Part shown: positions 46,606 to 58,212 of the stretch, piece by piece
Layout of the letters: every line of letters begins with the position of its first letter
Position numbering within the stretch: the stretch's first letter is position 1
NCBI GenBank assembly: GCA_000711775.1
Contig: ARYC01017947.1
Coordinates: 36,575 to 100,574 of the forward strand
Source of the DNA: Oxytricha trifallax
Taxonomy: Eukaryota > Ciliophora > Spirotrichea > Sporadotrichida > Oxytrichidae
DNA: 64,000 nt
Reading direction: 5' to 3'
The notes under the pieces: model-generated
Seen by the model: only the letters and a program-made list of their open reading frames with translations
Databases searched by the model: none
Told to the model about the DNA's origin: nothing
Position numbers and translations under genes: made by a program

Positions 46606-47336
46606 GAGTCTTAGATATGTTTTTAGATATGTCCTTGGCCGTTTGGGTTTGCTATTATTATTTTTATCAAAATATTTTTATTTTTTCATATTTTATTTTA
46701 ATAAAGTGAAATTGATGAGTATTCTTTTTTAAATTTGAAGAATATACATATTTACTTTATTATAAATTATTATTAGGCTTAATCTAACATTGATATTGTA
46801 AATTCTATCATTCATCTATAAACACATTTTTTATTAAATTGAGTTAATTTTTATTTATTTTTTTTCTAATTAATATATTTATTTTAAAATTTCATTATCG
46901 ATAATCTCAGATTTAATATTGAAATTATTCTCAATCTAATTTACATTAAATACATAAAAATATTAAATTTTATTGATAATTTAGAAATGAAATTTTCGAT
47001 GAAATTTACAATTATATAAAATATATAAGTGCTCTTCTGACTAATAATGAAACTAGAACTTCTTAAAACTATTCATAAGTATTTATTTATAAATATTAAT
47101 GATTAAATCAATAATCAATAATCAAATTTAAAGATTAGAGTAATATAATTTAATATTTATATATAATTTTATCTACTATTAAAAATCTGTATAATTAAGA
47201 TAGTAAAATTCATTCAAAAGAGAAGATATACAAATTAACATACTATCATTTAAACGAATAAAATCTAAATTATAAATAAGTGAATTTTAATTATCTTTAA
47301 ATACTATTATATAGCTTTATATTTTGTCAATATTTA
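46606..47336. other. AT-rich spacer
   Basis: Low-complexity A/T DNA with no supported gene. Confidence 0.4.
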
Positions 47337-47880
47337 TTATTTGCTTACGTTAAAGTATTAAGAAGTATTTTGTTTTTATAATCATGATATTCTTTAATAT
47401 ATAGATGATATAGACCTTCCTCTAGCATTTTGACTAAAGTTTTCTAGTTTATTTATGATCACTAATCCTCATCAATGTTTTAAGTCTTAAGGGATTGTCT
47501 ATGATACTTATTTATACAAATTGGTCGAAGCTTGTCATCGTATTTAATATTAAAGCCTTAAGCAATTGAATTATAGTATTTTTTCTGTCTTAATTAAGAA
47601 TTAAGTTGTCTTAATTCAATTTGATTGTAATAAATTCATCCCTAATGCTAGTAAATACATTTGGGGCAATATTTGATTTCTCAAACTACCTTAAATATCT
47701 TGCATATACAAAATTTACAAGGTACCTTCAGCCAGGATGTCATGTTATTTGCAATAGATAATAGTAATTATATTTGTTGCATTAAGTAAGGTTTCAACAA
47801 TGCAGCCATTTTAAATACAAGCTAGAACTTGGTTAATTCAATTATTTTTTGCAAAAAAAGTGTACCTGTTTAATTGTTTA
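47337..47880 (-). pseudogene. TGA-interrupted ORF with CxxC pairs
   Basis: The minus strand is protein-like from about 47880; an ATG at 47807-47809 gives MAALLKPYLMQQIQLLL. Then come PCKFCICKIF and IKYCPKCIYQ, two CxxC pairs that could form a zinc ribbon, followed by a basic region (IELRQLNSQLRQKKYYN, KLRPICINKYHRQSL). At least three in-frame TGAs occur before the end at 47337, some where Trp would fit. It diverges from the SecA-like gene. Possibly a decayed DNA-binding or mobile-element protein. Confidence 0.4.
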
Positions 47881-48076
47881 GTTTTTTCCAATAAGTTCCC
47901 AACTTCTCGCTTCTTTTCAATGAAACATAGTGATGGTAAAGCTTTAATATGCCCTAAAAGTGGGCTTTATAGGCATTAAGACAATTAAGAATGCGCCTTT
48001 TATTAATTAAGACTACGAGTTTTAGAATTATTATCTTAAAATTTAAATTTAAAATTCTTAATTAAGCGGCAAAATA

Positions 48077-51000
48077 ATGCTCAACTCACAAAATTTGGAA
48101 ATTCTTCAAGCCTCTATCAACTCAAAAAAGAATTAAAGAGACTCAGCTTCGGTAAACTTCGATTCAATCAAATCCCTTGAGTTCTAGAAAAAGCCATTAC
48201 ACTCCATTTGTTAGGAGAAAGTCCCAATTGATAACATTTTGAAAGGAGAACGCTCATTAAGCCTTGAGAAAAAACGAGGGAGAAAGCCTTAATACTTAAA
48301 TGCAAGATTCCCTGAATTACTTGACAAAGCAAAGCTAATCTTGCCCCTACACAGCTATGACATAAGCAAGATACTAGAGATGGAAGAATTTAAGCCACTA
48401 ATAGGGTCTTAGGATTTGTCTCGGTACCTCAGCAAGTTTATCTTAAACAAAACAACCAAGCACTGTACAAAATCTCTCAAAGAAAAGAGTCTTGGAAAAA
48501 TTTCTTTGTCAAAACATTTACTTGATAATCAAAAAGACTTCGTTGAAGCAGGAATGCCCACCTTCCCTCAGGAGGATTTGAAGCCAGTCCAAATTGATTC
48601 TCTCAATTCCTAGGTTAATTATGGTGCAAAAATTCAATCTGAAATTACTTCTATTTACATTAGAGAGTATATGATACTTAAACCTTAGGGGAGATAGGAT
48701 TTTATTCACAAAATATTTAATAGGAACAGCTAAAGTTTGATGGAGTTTCTTTAGAATTTAAAGACAGCATGTTCAAAAAACCTGTATGAGAATATGTTCA
48801 GGTTGATTTACGAGCTTAATATGAGCTCTAGCGTAAATCTGTCAATCAAGACGAGGCTTTTTGTCTCCTCATTGCTCTATTATAATCACGAAATCATCGA
48901 AATAGAGTAGGACCTATTAAAAAGCTCTATGCTTTTGCTTGCACAAAGGCCAAATACTGAGCAGCTCTTGGGCTGTCTAACTATATTTTCATTAATGAAC
49001 TTTAATGTCTGGAGAAGCTATAAGACGAAGTTTTTCATCTGGACAAGAGCAACATTGGTATCATTCTTTAATGATCAGGACATTCTAGTAATTTAAAATA
49101 GATTCTCAGACTGTTAGATTGTTGCCTAATACACTTTTGTGTCTGAACAAAGCTTTTATCCAGATACTTAAAGAGGATCAAGGCTTAAGACTCATTCGTC
49201 ATGTGCCAATCAACGTTGTTGGAGATTTTATTCAAATTTGTGCTCTATCAAGTTCACCCTCATTCTAGAAGCTTGATAAATTTATAAACACAATGAGTGA
49301 GATCTTTATTCAAAAATGGGATTATATTGATCAAGAAGATTTTACATTTTCTTGCAATAAGTTTCTCTAGAACTAAAGTAGCGCAACCCACTATGGGTAA
49401 ATAAGATTGATGAGCTTTCAGAGTTAGCAATAATTTGGCTTTTATACAGTAAGAAAAAGGTATAAGGTGCAGAAGGGACATTATAAGCGATTGCCTTAAA
49501 GCAGATTTTACAAAGCTAAATTAACTGATGCATACTCCAAATAAAACAAGCGACTTTAATGAACAGGAGCTGAAGCCAATCTTAAACAAATTTCGAAAAC
49601 TAAACGAAAATTCTGAATAAGTTCAGGACTTCTGTCAAAAAATGCAGTTGCAAGCATTTAATGAATCGAAATAGCTCAAACTAATCCAATAGCTAATGGG
49701 ATTTTCATTTCTTTCTCTTCAAAAACTTTGTCTTAGTTTTCTAATGTGGTAAAATTAAAAGTTCACTTTTATTAATTTCGGGGTTGGTAATGGCAAGACT
49801 CTTTTGTGTTCCACTTACGCAATTTTATTACCTCAACAGTACAGAGAACCTGTTTTTGTAATTGGAAAGAATGAACACCTTGTATTGAGGGATGAGAAAA
49901 ACTTTGAAAAGCTTATCATAAACTTTTCTCTCAATGTTAATGTCAATTAATACAGCCCCTTACCAGGCGTGTATTATCTCACACAAAAGGTGCTTGAAAG
50001 CCTGGCAACTGATTTAGACTTCTAGGCAATCTGGAAAAAAGCATTTGTAATAATCGATGAGTACGATTGGATATTGCTAGAAGGTTGTGTTAAGCAAGCT
50101 GCAGATCTATTTGATTTAATCTCTAATGCTAAGGGAGTTGTCGGCTTTCTGGCTCTATCATTACTCAAAAAGAACAGAGTTGTCTCAAAGTTGCATTTGA
50201 TACAGAGGAGACCTTATTTCCAAAGTTAAGCTGCTTGGTCAGAGATAAGAGAGTGAAGCTACAACAGGAACTCGTATCGTCAAATTAAACAGACTTTTGT
50301 AAGAGAATATACGAAACTTGCTTTAAATATTGCAAATTAACTCCGGTACTGATAGTCGCTCAGTAGTCATACCAAATTATTGAGAATTACTTTAGAAAGT
50401 ATGCATATATACCTTTTCATTCAATGAAGAATGTCAAAGGCCCAAAACTCGAGGTATAGTTTGAATAATAGTTTTCTTAGAAAAACATTGATGGACAATT
50501 CGGAGTATTCCTCATGAACGAGCAATAGGGAAGAGGCACTGACTTGAAAACATCTCATGAAATCGAGTTTAATGGTGGCTTATTCTTGATAGTTGGAGAT
50601 ATTTTTTCAACAAGGTCACTCGATTAAATTATAGGTAGAGTAGGGAGACTTAACAAAAAAGGTACTTATTAGTAAATTATCTACAAACAAGGTTGCAAGG
50701 AAACAGTGGAATAAGTCATTCAGTTTCAATAACAAGTCATGGAAAACTAGGCACATTTAAGATTGGGCGCACTTCAAACTTATCTTGGGATATAGAAGAC
50801 GCGTTAAGAAAAATAAGAACATGATAGCACAAGCTTCAGAATGGATTATAAGCCAGAAATTGAAGCCTCAAACTATGCTGAGGAATCAGTTTCAACTAAT
50901 CTTAAAATCATGATATCGCTAAGCTTGATCATGTAACTCCTCCTGGATTGAAAGAGGAAATAAATCCCATCATAGATTTGAACTCTTAGTAGCAGTTTTC

Positions 51001-51436
51001 TAGTAATTAAAAAAGTTTAAATGAATTGTCTTAACTCATGAAGTCTCCAAAGGAAGAGTCTATTTCAGAAAAGTTTTCCACTCTTGAAGATTAGCCTATT
51101 AGTTCACAAGAAAATTACATTAGGGAAGCCTCGATAAACTCCGTTAAGCAGCCCTTAGCAAAGAAAAATAAAAGATAGAAGAAAATAGATTCAAAAGTAA
51201 AAGGAAAAATATAAAAGACAGATCCCAAAGTATCATAATTTGCTGACATTATTGATTTGCAAAAAGGGGAGAACCATGAAGCAAATTAATAAAGTGACTA
51301 GTATTTAGAAGAATTAAATTCTTCATTCTAAAATAAATTGATTGTAGCAAAGAGTAGATATGGTCGGAACATTATGAGAAATACTGTCTCCTCATTTAGA
51401 GTTGCTGAGAAAAAGAACAAAAGACAAAAACAGTGA
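48077..51436 (+). CDS. SecA/DEAD-like ATPase gene (about 1,115 codons, several frame changes)
   Basis: ATG 48077, final TGA 51434. The 5' third (MLNSQNLEILQASINSKKNQ...) has no recognised domain. The ATPase core has a Walker A-like FGVGNGKTLL at 49777-49806, a DEYD Walker-B-like motif at 50055-50066, a GRGTDLK motif near 50530 and a DQIIGRVGRLNKKG motif VI-like block near 50620-50660; this order is that of SecA-type DEAD ATPases. The C-terminal tail is low-complexity, rich in Gln, Lys and Ser. Four frame changes (about 49140, 49545, 50145 and 50900) break the ORF. They could be decay, short IESs or assembly indels. It converges on the 22-kDa-like gene. Confidence 0.75.
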
Positions 51437-51568
51437 GTCTCCCACTGTTTGATTTTGAAGAATACCATTAAATATTTAGAAAAGTTGACGAGAGTTAATT
51501 TGAGTTAAAAAGTTTAAATCTTTAATTTAAGAGTTTGAATATTTAATCATGCTTTTCCTCAATCCATT

Positions 51569-52383
51569 TCAATTCATGCTTTGATTTTACTGCTCATTCA
51601 ATAGTCTTCCCCCGTCATCAATCACTCCACTCTCGTGCAGAGAATGAACTAATTGTTTGTAATTCAAAAGATCATCGATTTGCCCTCTCATGTCATTGAA
51701 CTCATCCCTCATTCGCTTGTTCTCTTTTAAATACTTCTGCTTGCTTCCTTTTAGAGCAAATTCTTCTCCTTTAACCTCCTCAACTTCATTCATCCTACGT
51801 TTTCTTTGTGAACTCTGCTTAATCAGATGAGCAGATCGACCTTTTTAAACTAAAAGGTTATTATGTCTTATTATTCTTACCGCTATAGGAAAGGGAGCTC
51901 TATAAAGCTTGGGCAAACTCCGGCTTCATGTGTACTATAAGATTTTAAGTTTAATCTAGCCTTTCTCTTCTCTTAATTTCGCCTCGTAAATCATTTAATT
52001 TACCCCATCTTTATCCAATGAGAGCAACACATCACATATCCACTTTTTATCCAAGTGTAACCAATCGCTTTGGTCAGGAAGATAGATAAGCAGAGAGGGC
52101 TTTTACTTTGCATAATCTAGGAAATCCTCTGCAGTGAGGCCCTCAATCTAGGGCACAGCAGCGACAACCACGTCTGATCTCTTGAGGTACTAAAATCTTA
52201 ATAATTACATTATCTTACCTCTTTTTCTCCATTCAGGATGGCTTTGAAAAAGTAAACATTTGAGCAAGTCAGCTTAGGGAGATAGGCCCCACATTCTTGT
52301 GTTAAAAAATCATATAGTTCTTTCTTATTGCCAATCTTTTCTCGCACTTGATGAACGTTTACCTCTTATAATCTTTGTTGCAT
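51569..52383 (-). CDS. TBE 22-kDa-class homologue outside a TBE, with mini-introns
   Basis: Minus-strand ATG 52381-52383 (MQQRLQEVNVHQ...). GT-AG introns at 52190-52218 (29 bp) and 51850-51880 (31 bp). The protein aligns collinearly with TBE 22-kDa proteins: KELYDFLTQECGAYLPKL against the DLYRYLT...VGLFLP block, VYFFKAILNGEKE against ISFLKAILCEEKK, and SLLIYLPDQSDWLHLDKK against VVYLPTKKQLSNKLPER. A frame change or missed intron lies near 51930. The C-terminal part is charged and coiled-coil-like, ending at TGA 51569-51571. It sits between a SecA-like gene and a DDE transposase. Confidence 0.7.
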
Positions 52384-52584
52384 TTTACAGGAATTTAAAC
52401 AATTAATTACTATTATCTATTAGTAAAGCTCTTAATAATTATAAGGAATTTTTGTTGTCAAATTTCAATTAAATTTAATTTATCAAAGATGAAGTTTTAT
52501 ATTTAATAGAATAATTATTCTATATAGAGAAAAGGATTTAGCCTGTAGTTTTTTCTTTTAAATGTAAATAAACATTCAACATAA

Positions 52585-54160
52585 ATGCAGAGACTAAGAC
52601 AAAGTGATATCAGGAATTTTTATAAAAATGATGGTCACTAATCCTTATCAGACTCAATTGACTCAGATGTGTCTTCAAGAGAATACGATTTGAATGAGTC
52701 TAGCTTAGTGATAAAGCTTAACTACATTTCCACGTAGCTTATTTAAGTGTCGAATTAGATTGATGAGGCAATCGAGATAGCTGAACTCTAGCTTAGTGAA
52801 AATAACAGGAAAGAGAAATTCCTTGTAAGGAATCTCAATCAGATAATACTTTAAACCTAAGTCATTGACCCATTTGAGCAACTTAGCAAGATCAAAGTTA
52901 ACCAAACTATTGAGGAGTACTTTTCTAAAGATAAGCTTATCGGCATCCTTGAAAAAGCTTGCATATTGCATTTCAGACTATAAACGGATACAGATGTAGA
53001 CCATTAGTAAAGGAATTCAATTGAAGCAGAATCTTAAAAGTTTTCCAAAATTTAAAATCGGAGTGTGAGATCTTATCCACGAATCATAATGAATTTAAAT
53101 CTAGGGTCGATTTTATCAGTATCCTACAGAACACTGGGGAGAGAAAAATAAAAAAAAGAGGATTAAAAGAAAATAAAATCTTAAAATAAGAGAAACAAAT
53201 TTATAGTTTGCATTAAAACTTCAAGGTTAGCAAGTAGACTTTATCTCGAAGATTTAGAGTAACATACTACAAAATTAACTAAATAATTCTAAAATACAAT
53301 TAATCAGACTATGACTAAACTCAATTATACCAATAGTTGTATGGCTTAAAACTAAGCGGAACGGGGTCACTCATAGCCGGAATTGTTCAAAAGCATTAAG
53401 GCCTTATATCACTCTAAAAGATTAAGAGCCTATAAAATCTTCTTTCGGATTGGAACTATCTATTTCATGAATTCGCTTGATCATGAAAAAACATCTTCAC
53501 TACAGTTTTAAAAAGATATACTATTTAGATAGACGCTCTGTTAATTTAAGATCTTAAAGCTTGAGAAGGATAGCGGCCGAAAATTATATTGAATCATTAT
53601 ATAACCAAAAGATAATTATTAATGTTGACGAAAGCAGTATATAACACAACAATCCAAAGCTCAAGGGTTGGGGACCAATTGGTGTTTAGAGCTACTCAAC
53701 TAGTAAGCTCGATTAAGCAAACTTAACATAATCGCGGCCGCTTTTAGCAATGGGCATGTTTATTTTACTGTCAACTCAGGAAAAAATAACAGCTTGACAT
53801 TTTATAACTTTATCTTAAAGCTTTGCTACATGCTTGAAAATTAGGATTAATAGTGGCGAGAGAAGTACATAATATAAATAGATAACGCAACCTACCACAA
53901 GAGTTCATTTATAAGATAGAAATTCGAGCTCCTTCAAGTCCCTATTACATTTCTAGTCCTTATTAGTTCAACTTGGCACCAGTGGAAAAAGTCTTCGCCC
54001 ATATAAAAAGTAATACCTTGACTTAACCAGTTTAAAATTAGGAATAAGTAAGTGCATCTAAAAACTTCATTTTTTAATTAATTTTCTAGGAAGTAAATGA
54101 TTCTTCATTTCGCTAAGCACGTTTAGAGCCTTAAATTTAATTGGCTAAAGAAGACATATC
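52585..54160 (+). pseudogene. DDE transposase of a second family, frameshifted
   Basis: A frame from ATG 52585 (MQRLRQSDIRNFYKNDG) stays open about 230 codons; an overlapping frame at 53103-53480 has a likely helix-turn-helix (LHQNFKVSKQTLSRRFRVTY). The catalytic part follows in shifting frames: NVDESSIQHNNPKLKGWG (first Asp, near 53624), QIDNATYHKSSFIR (second Asp, near 53880) and SPYQFNLAPVEKVFAHIKSN (Glu, near 53980). The D, D, E layout is that of IS630/Tc1-type enzymes but distinct from the TBE transposase. It diverges from the 22-kDa-like gene. At least three frame breaks suggest decay. Confidence 0.75.
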
Positions 54161-54482
54161 TAAAAAGCATTAACTTTGCTATACTATACCTAACTTAAGG
54201 CGATTCCTGTTGAATAAATGCACTCTGTAATTTGATAATAATTTTGGCATTTTTAGTTTGATTAAATTCCCAATTTCTAAAAATTAATTTCTTAATTCTA
54301 TTCATAAGACTCTTAACTTCATTTCTAGAAGCTCTAACTCACATAGTAATACTGGGCTAATTATTAAATGGTATATATAATGTTCATAGGAGCTTGTTGC
54401 CCTAAGACAATTTAACAATTTTGCTTTAAAAAAATGAATTTTTTCAGTTTATTTTTTCGATAACTCTCTTTAGATTTTGTAA

Positions 54483-54683
54483 ATGCAATCTGTCGATATA
54501 ACAGAGAAGATGTTAAACATAATTTAGAATGCGCAGAAAATTCTTGAAATACATGGCATTATATAGCATACATTGCCAAATTAATCTTCCATTGCACCAT
54601 TTAACGAAATGGTAACTTTTATTGAAAGTATTGTTATCATAGAGGGTACTTAATAAACCATTATCTGTCCTTTTATTCTTTGA
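54483..54683 (+). CDS. Short hypothetical ORF, 66 residues
   Basis: ATG 54483 to TGA 54681 under the ciliate code. The product starts MQSVDITEKMLNIIQNAQKI and has an amphipathic, soluble composition unlike chance A/T translation. No domain recognised. It could be a gene fragment or a macronuclear-destined segment. Confidence 0.35.
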
Positions 54684-54699
54684 AAGTATAGGGGTTTAT

Positions 54700-55980
54700 T
54701 TGAAACATTTCTTAGTCATCATTTAATTTTCTTGAAATAAAGAATGAGCTTTTATAAATTATCTAACACTTTTACGGAAAAGAATTTTTTGTAAGCTAAA
54801 GATAAACTATTAGACTCTTAGACTACTTATTGAAATTTGATTAGAGATATAAAACTCATAGGCTATCTAGTTAATGTAGAAGCAAAAATCTTTTCCAATT
54901 CAATTTAGTTAGTGATTTAAACTTTTATTTTTTGAAATTCTATCATCTTAATTCCCAAAATTATCTTAAAACTTTTTATTTTTTCTTTTTAAGCTCTCTA
55001 ATATCTTAAAGCACTCATTTAATTCTTTACTGAATTTTTATTATTCCCAAAAAGATTTTAAGTTGATTGAAATTTACTTTATTAAAATATATCTCAAAGA
55101 CAGTTTCCTGTTTATCATAGCATGATTACAGTACAATTTTACACTGTGCCTTTCTGCACTTAACTAAACTGAAAGATTAAAATTTAATTTAATCTGATTT
55201 CTATTTTAAATTTTGTTGTTAATTTGAAATTGGACTCTTTAGTTATATCAAAATGTTCTTAACAGAACAACTTTTTGTTTAAAGGCATTTTTAGCTTAAA
55301 TTAAATTTAGGGATCATCTTAATTACACTAACGTGTAACACACTAACATGTGGATGCCCTTTATATATTAATCTTTAAATAATTATTGAAATTTAATTTA
55401 TTTGAATAGTACTTACTTTTATTTTCTAAATTAATTGCTAGACTTTGACAGTTTTATATAAGTTCTTTTGATCGACAAAAAGTTTAATGAGTACCAAGTT
55501 TTTACATTTTTATCATTATTTTTATTAATTTTTTGTGTATAATTATTTTGTTGATTTAACTCTTGATTTTTGAGTTACTTATTTTATTGAGTGTTGATGC
55601 TCTATTAAGGCCTATTTAAAAACATTTAACAATTTTAACTGAAATTATTAAGTTAAAAAAATTAATTATAAATAATTAGAAATATAATTCTCTTAAAGTT
55701 GTTTGTTTAAATTAAATATTCAGATTCTGGACTTCAAACAGTAAATAAAAGGTAACAAGTTTTCTAATTTTAATTTCAAAAATTCATTAATTTCTACTAA
55801 AATTTTATTAAAACATAGCTATTCAAATGAGCTAAAATTATCATTTCTATTACAATTTTTATCAAATAGATCCTAGAATTTTGCAACCCTCTATTCAAAA
55901 CTTACCATAACAACATTTTTAAGATTATTAGTAAAACTATTTTATTAATAATCAATAGCAAGTAACTCCTTAAATACCAC
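54700..55980. other. AT-rich spacer before the MT-A70 gene
   Basis: About 1.3 kb of A/T-rich sequence; a short imperfect repeat (ACACTAACGTG / ACACTAACATG) lies at 55326-55352. No supported gene. Confidence 0.4.
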
Positions 55981-55982
55981 AA

Positions 55983-57640
55983 ATGATGTATAATCATCAC
56001 TATTCTCAGTATGCTAGCTATTTAAACTAATAAAATCTGGATTCAAATATCACTCAGTAAAATAATCCTAACAATATTCAGACACAAGCTTAATAATAGA
56101 TGGCTCTTATAAACTCGATTAATGATTAAAATTTTCAAAATAATATCTAATCTCCAAATTAAGTGACTAAAAATGATTAATCAATACAGAAACCATAAGG
56201 GACTAATAAGCATTTGCGAAATCTAGAGTTAGGAAAAACCCTTAATTTGAGTAACTATTACAATAGATTATAATAAAACTTAAATTTTACAATGGATCAA
56301 ATTTCAAATCTAGAAACAAAATTCAATAACTACAAAGATTTTAGGAACTGGTACTAGTACTAACTTACGCTTAAATAATCATTGAATTAAAACCTAGAAT
56401 TGCAAAAAGAGTTAAATGAATTAGCTTCCTCATATTGTTCCAAACAAACTTTAAAAAATAGAATAGCAATCAAAATCCGAAACAAGAGTAATAGATTTAT
56501 TGCGATTTATAACTGTAAAAGCCAAACAAGCATAGAGTTGTTTGTTAAAATGAAATAACTTGTAGAAATAAGAACTGCATTAATGAAAAGAAATAATTGA
56601 AAAAAAAATTTATAGAGTCTTCTTAGTATTATGAATTAAAAATTGCCACATTAGGAAACAAAATATAGAAACATGAAGACCTTGTTGAGTTACTTAATGA
56701 AAAGTTTGGAGATGAATTTAAAAATATAATTTAGGAAATTATTGAAGAGAATTCAGAGTAGGACATTGAAGAAATAAAAAATAAAGATTTTGAATTAAGT
56801 ATTAAAGAGTGTGAAGAGCAATTTAATAGTTAAATTTATTCAGAGTTCAATGAAATAATAAAAATAAAAAATGAGCCAACCTACCCTGACCAAGTAGAAT
56901 AAGAACAATTCTATAAACTTTAATTTTATGAGTGGGGAATGAAGCAAACAAAAAAGAATTCTGTGCAGTATTAAGGCTCAATTTAGGACTCAGAAGTATG
57001 GGATTAAATAAAAAAAGACTTCAAGAAAGACAAATGTGGAAATAGATTTGATGTTATACTTAGCGACGGCCCTTGGGATTAAACAGCTTGTAATTTAAAT
57101 TATCCTACTTTAAAAGATAGAGAATTTCTTGACAAAATTCCGTTATAAGACCTTTAAAGAGATGGTTACTATTTTATGTGGGTGACAAATAAAAAGCTAG
57201 AGGCTGCATTAAGACATTTAGAGATGCACAACTACGAGCGTATTGAAATTATTACTTGGATTAAAATTGACAAAAGTAAAATTATCAGAGAGGGAATCGG
57301 CTATTTCTTAAGACATTGCTACGAATTTTGCATTATGGCAAGAAATAAAGGACCTTTTGGCTGCTTAAAAGAAAAATCAAAGACTCACACTGCTCCAAAT
57401 GTTATTTTTGCAGAACTTAGGGAATAATCCAGAAAACCTGATTAAATATATGAAATAATTGAATAGCTTGTTCCAAATGGTAGGTATTTAGAATATTTCC
57501 AAGGCCACATAACCAAAGACCTAGGTGGACCGGTATAGGAAATGAGAGTATTTTGTGGAAAAAAGCAAGAACTAAATTAAGACGATAGCAAAGGGATAAA
57601 AGGTTCTAAGAATAAATCTTAAAATCTCAAGAAATAACTT
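55983..57640 (+). CDS. MT-A70-family adenine methyltransferase-like protein with DGPW motif
   Basis: ATG 55983 opens a Gln/Asn-rich N-terminus (MMYNHHYSQYASYLNQQNLD) and a helical region. One frame change near 56540-56620 links to the rest. The MT-A70 core follows: FDVILSDGPWD at about 57047-57079, then YYFMWVTNKKLEAAL, ERIEIITWIKIDK, a GIGYFLRHCYEFCIMARNKG block and VPNGRYLEYF. MT-A70 enzymes usually have DPPW; here Gly (57068-57070) replaces the first Pro. Ciliate members of the family methylate DNA adenine (MTA1 with partner MTA9), but the altered motif may mean a non-catalytic partner. The next in-frame TGA is only at 58115, so the 3' end is uncertain. Confidence 0.82.
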
Positions 57641-58204
57641 TATGCTGAGATTATCCAGTACTATTTTTTACAATTTTAATTAAATTTTTATTGCTTTAAA
57701 TATTCTATTCAATTAAGACTTGGGGTTTTACTAACAGGGACACGATAGGGAAATAAGAAAATTAATATAGCATAATAATTTGCATTTTTATCAGTAATTA
57801 TTCGAACTGTAACAAGTCACAATAAAACTTAAATTTTTGTACATTTTTTTTATTATAATCTAATTTTAATTATTGATCTACAATTTACTTCAATTTTTTT
57901 ACATTTTAAAACATTAATAATTCCTGATCTTTTGTATTTTATTAATATTATAAAAATTGTAAAATTATTGAAGATAGAGTAACTATTGCATTTACAAATA
58001 ATTTAAAATAGACAAAAAATCATTGTTTAATAATTATAATAGATATTTATATTGGTAAGAGTAGTCGTATTACAAAAACAAACAGTTCACATGGAGTCAC
58101 AAAGACATGATTAATGATTTTTAAATTATATATAAATAGTGCAATTGAAAAGAAACATGAAAAGATGAAACTTATTATTCAGTTGTATTTTTGTAAGAAG
58201 TTAA
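57641..58204. other. AT-rich DNA downstream of the MT-A70 gene
   Basis: Low-complexity sequence. The MT-A70 frame runs through without TGA until 58115 but has lost coding character. Confidence 0.4.
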
Positions 58205-58212
58205 TAGGTTTT

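Noticed and set aside
51560..51800. 51587-51793 as a stand-alone 68-codon gene
   Set aside because: Under the ciliate code it is the last exon of the 22-kDa-like gene at 51569-52383.
52705..52971. Minus-strand ORF of 88 codons
   Set aside because: The plus strand is open and more protein-like over a longer span (from ATG 52585), so the minus ORF is a shadow.
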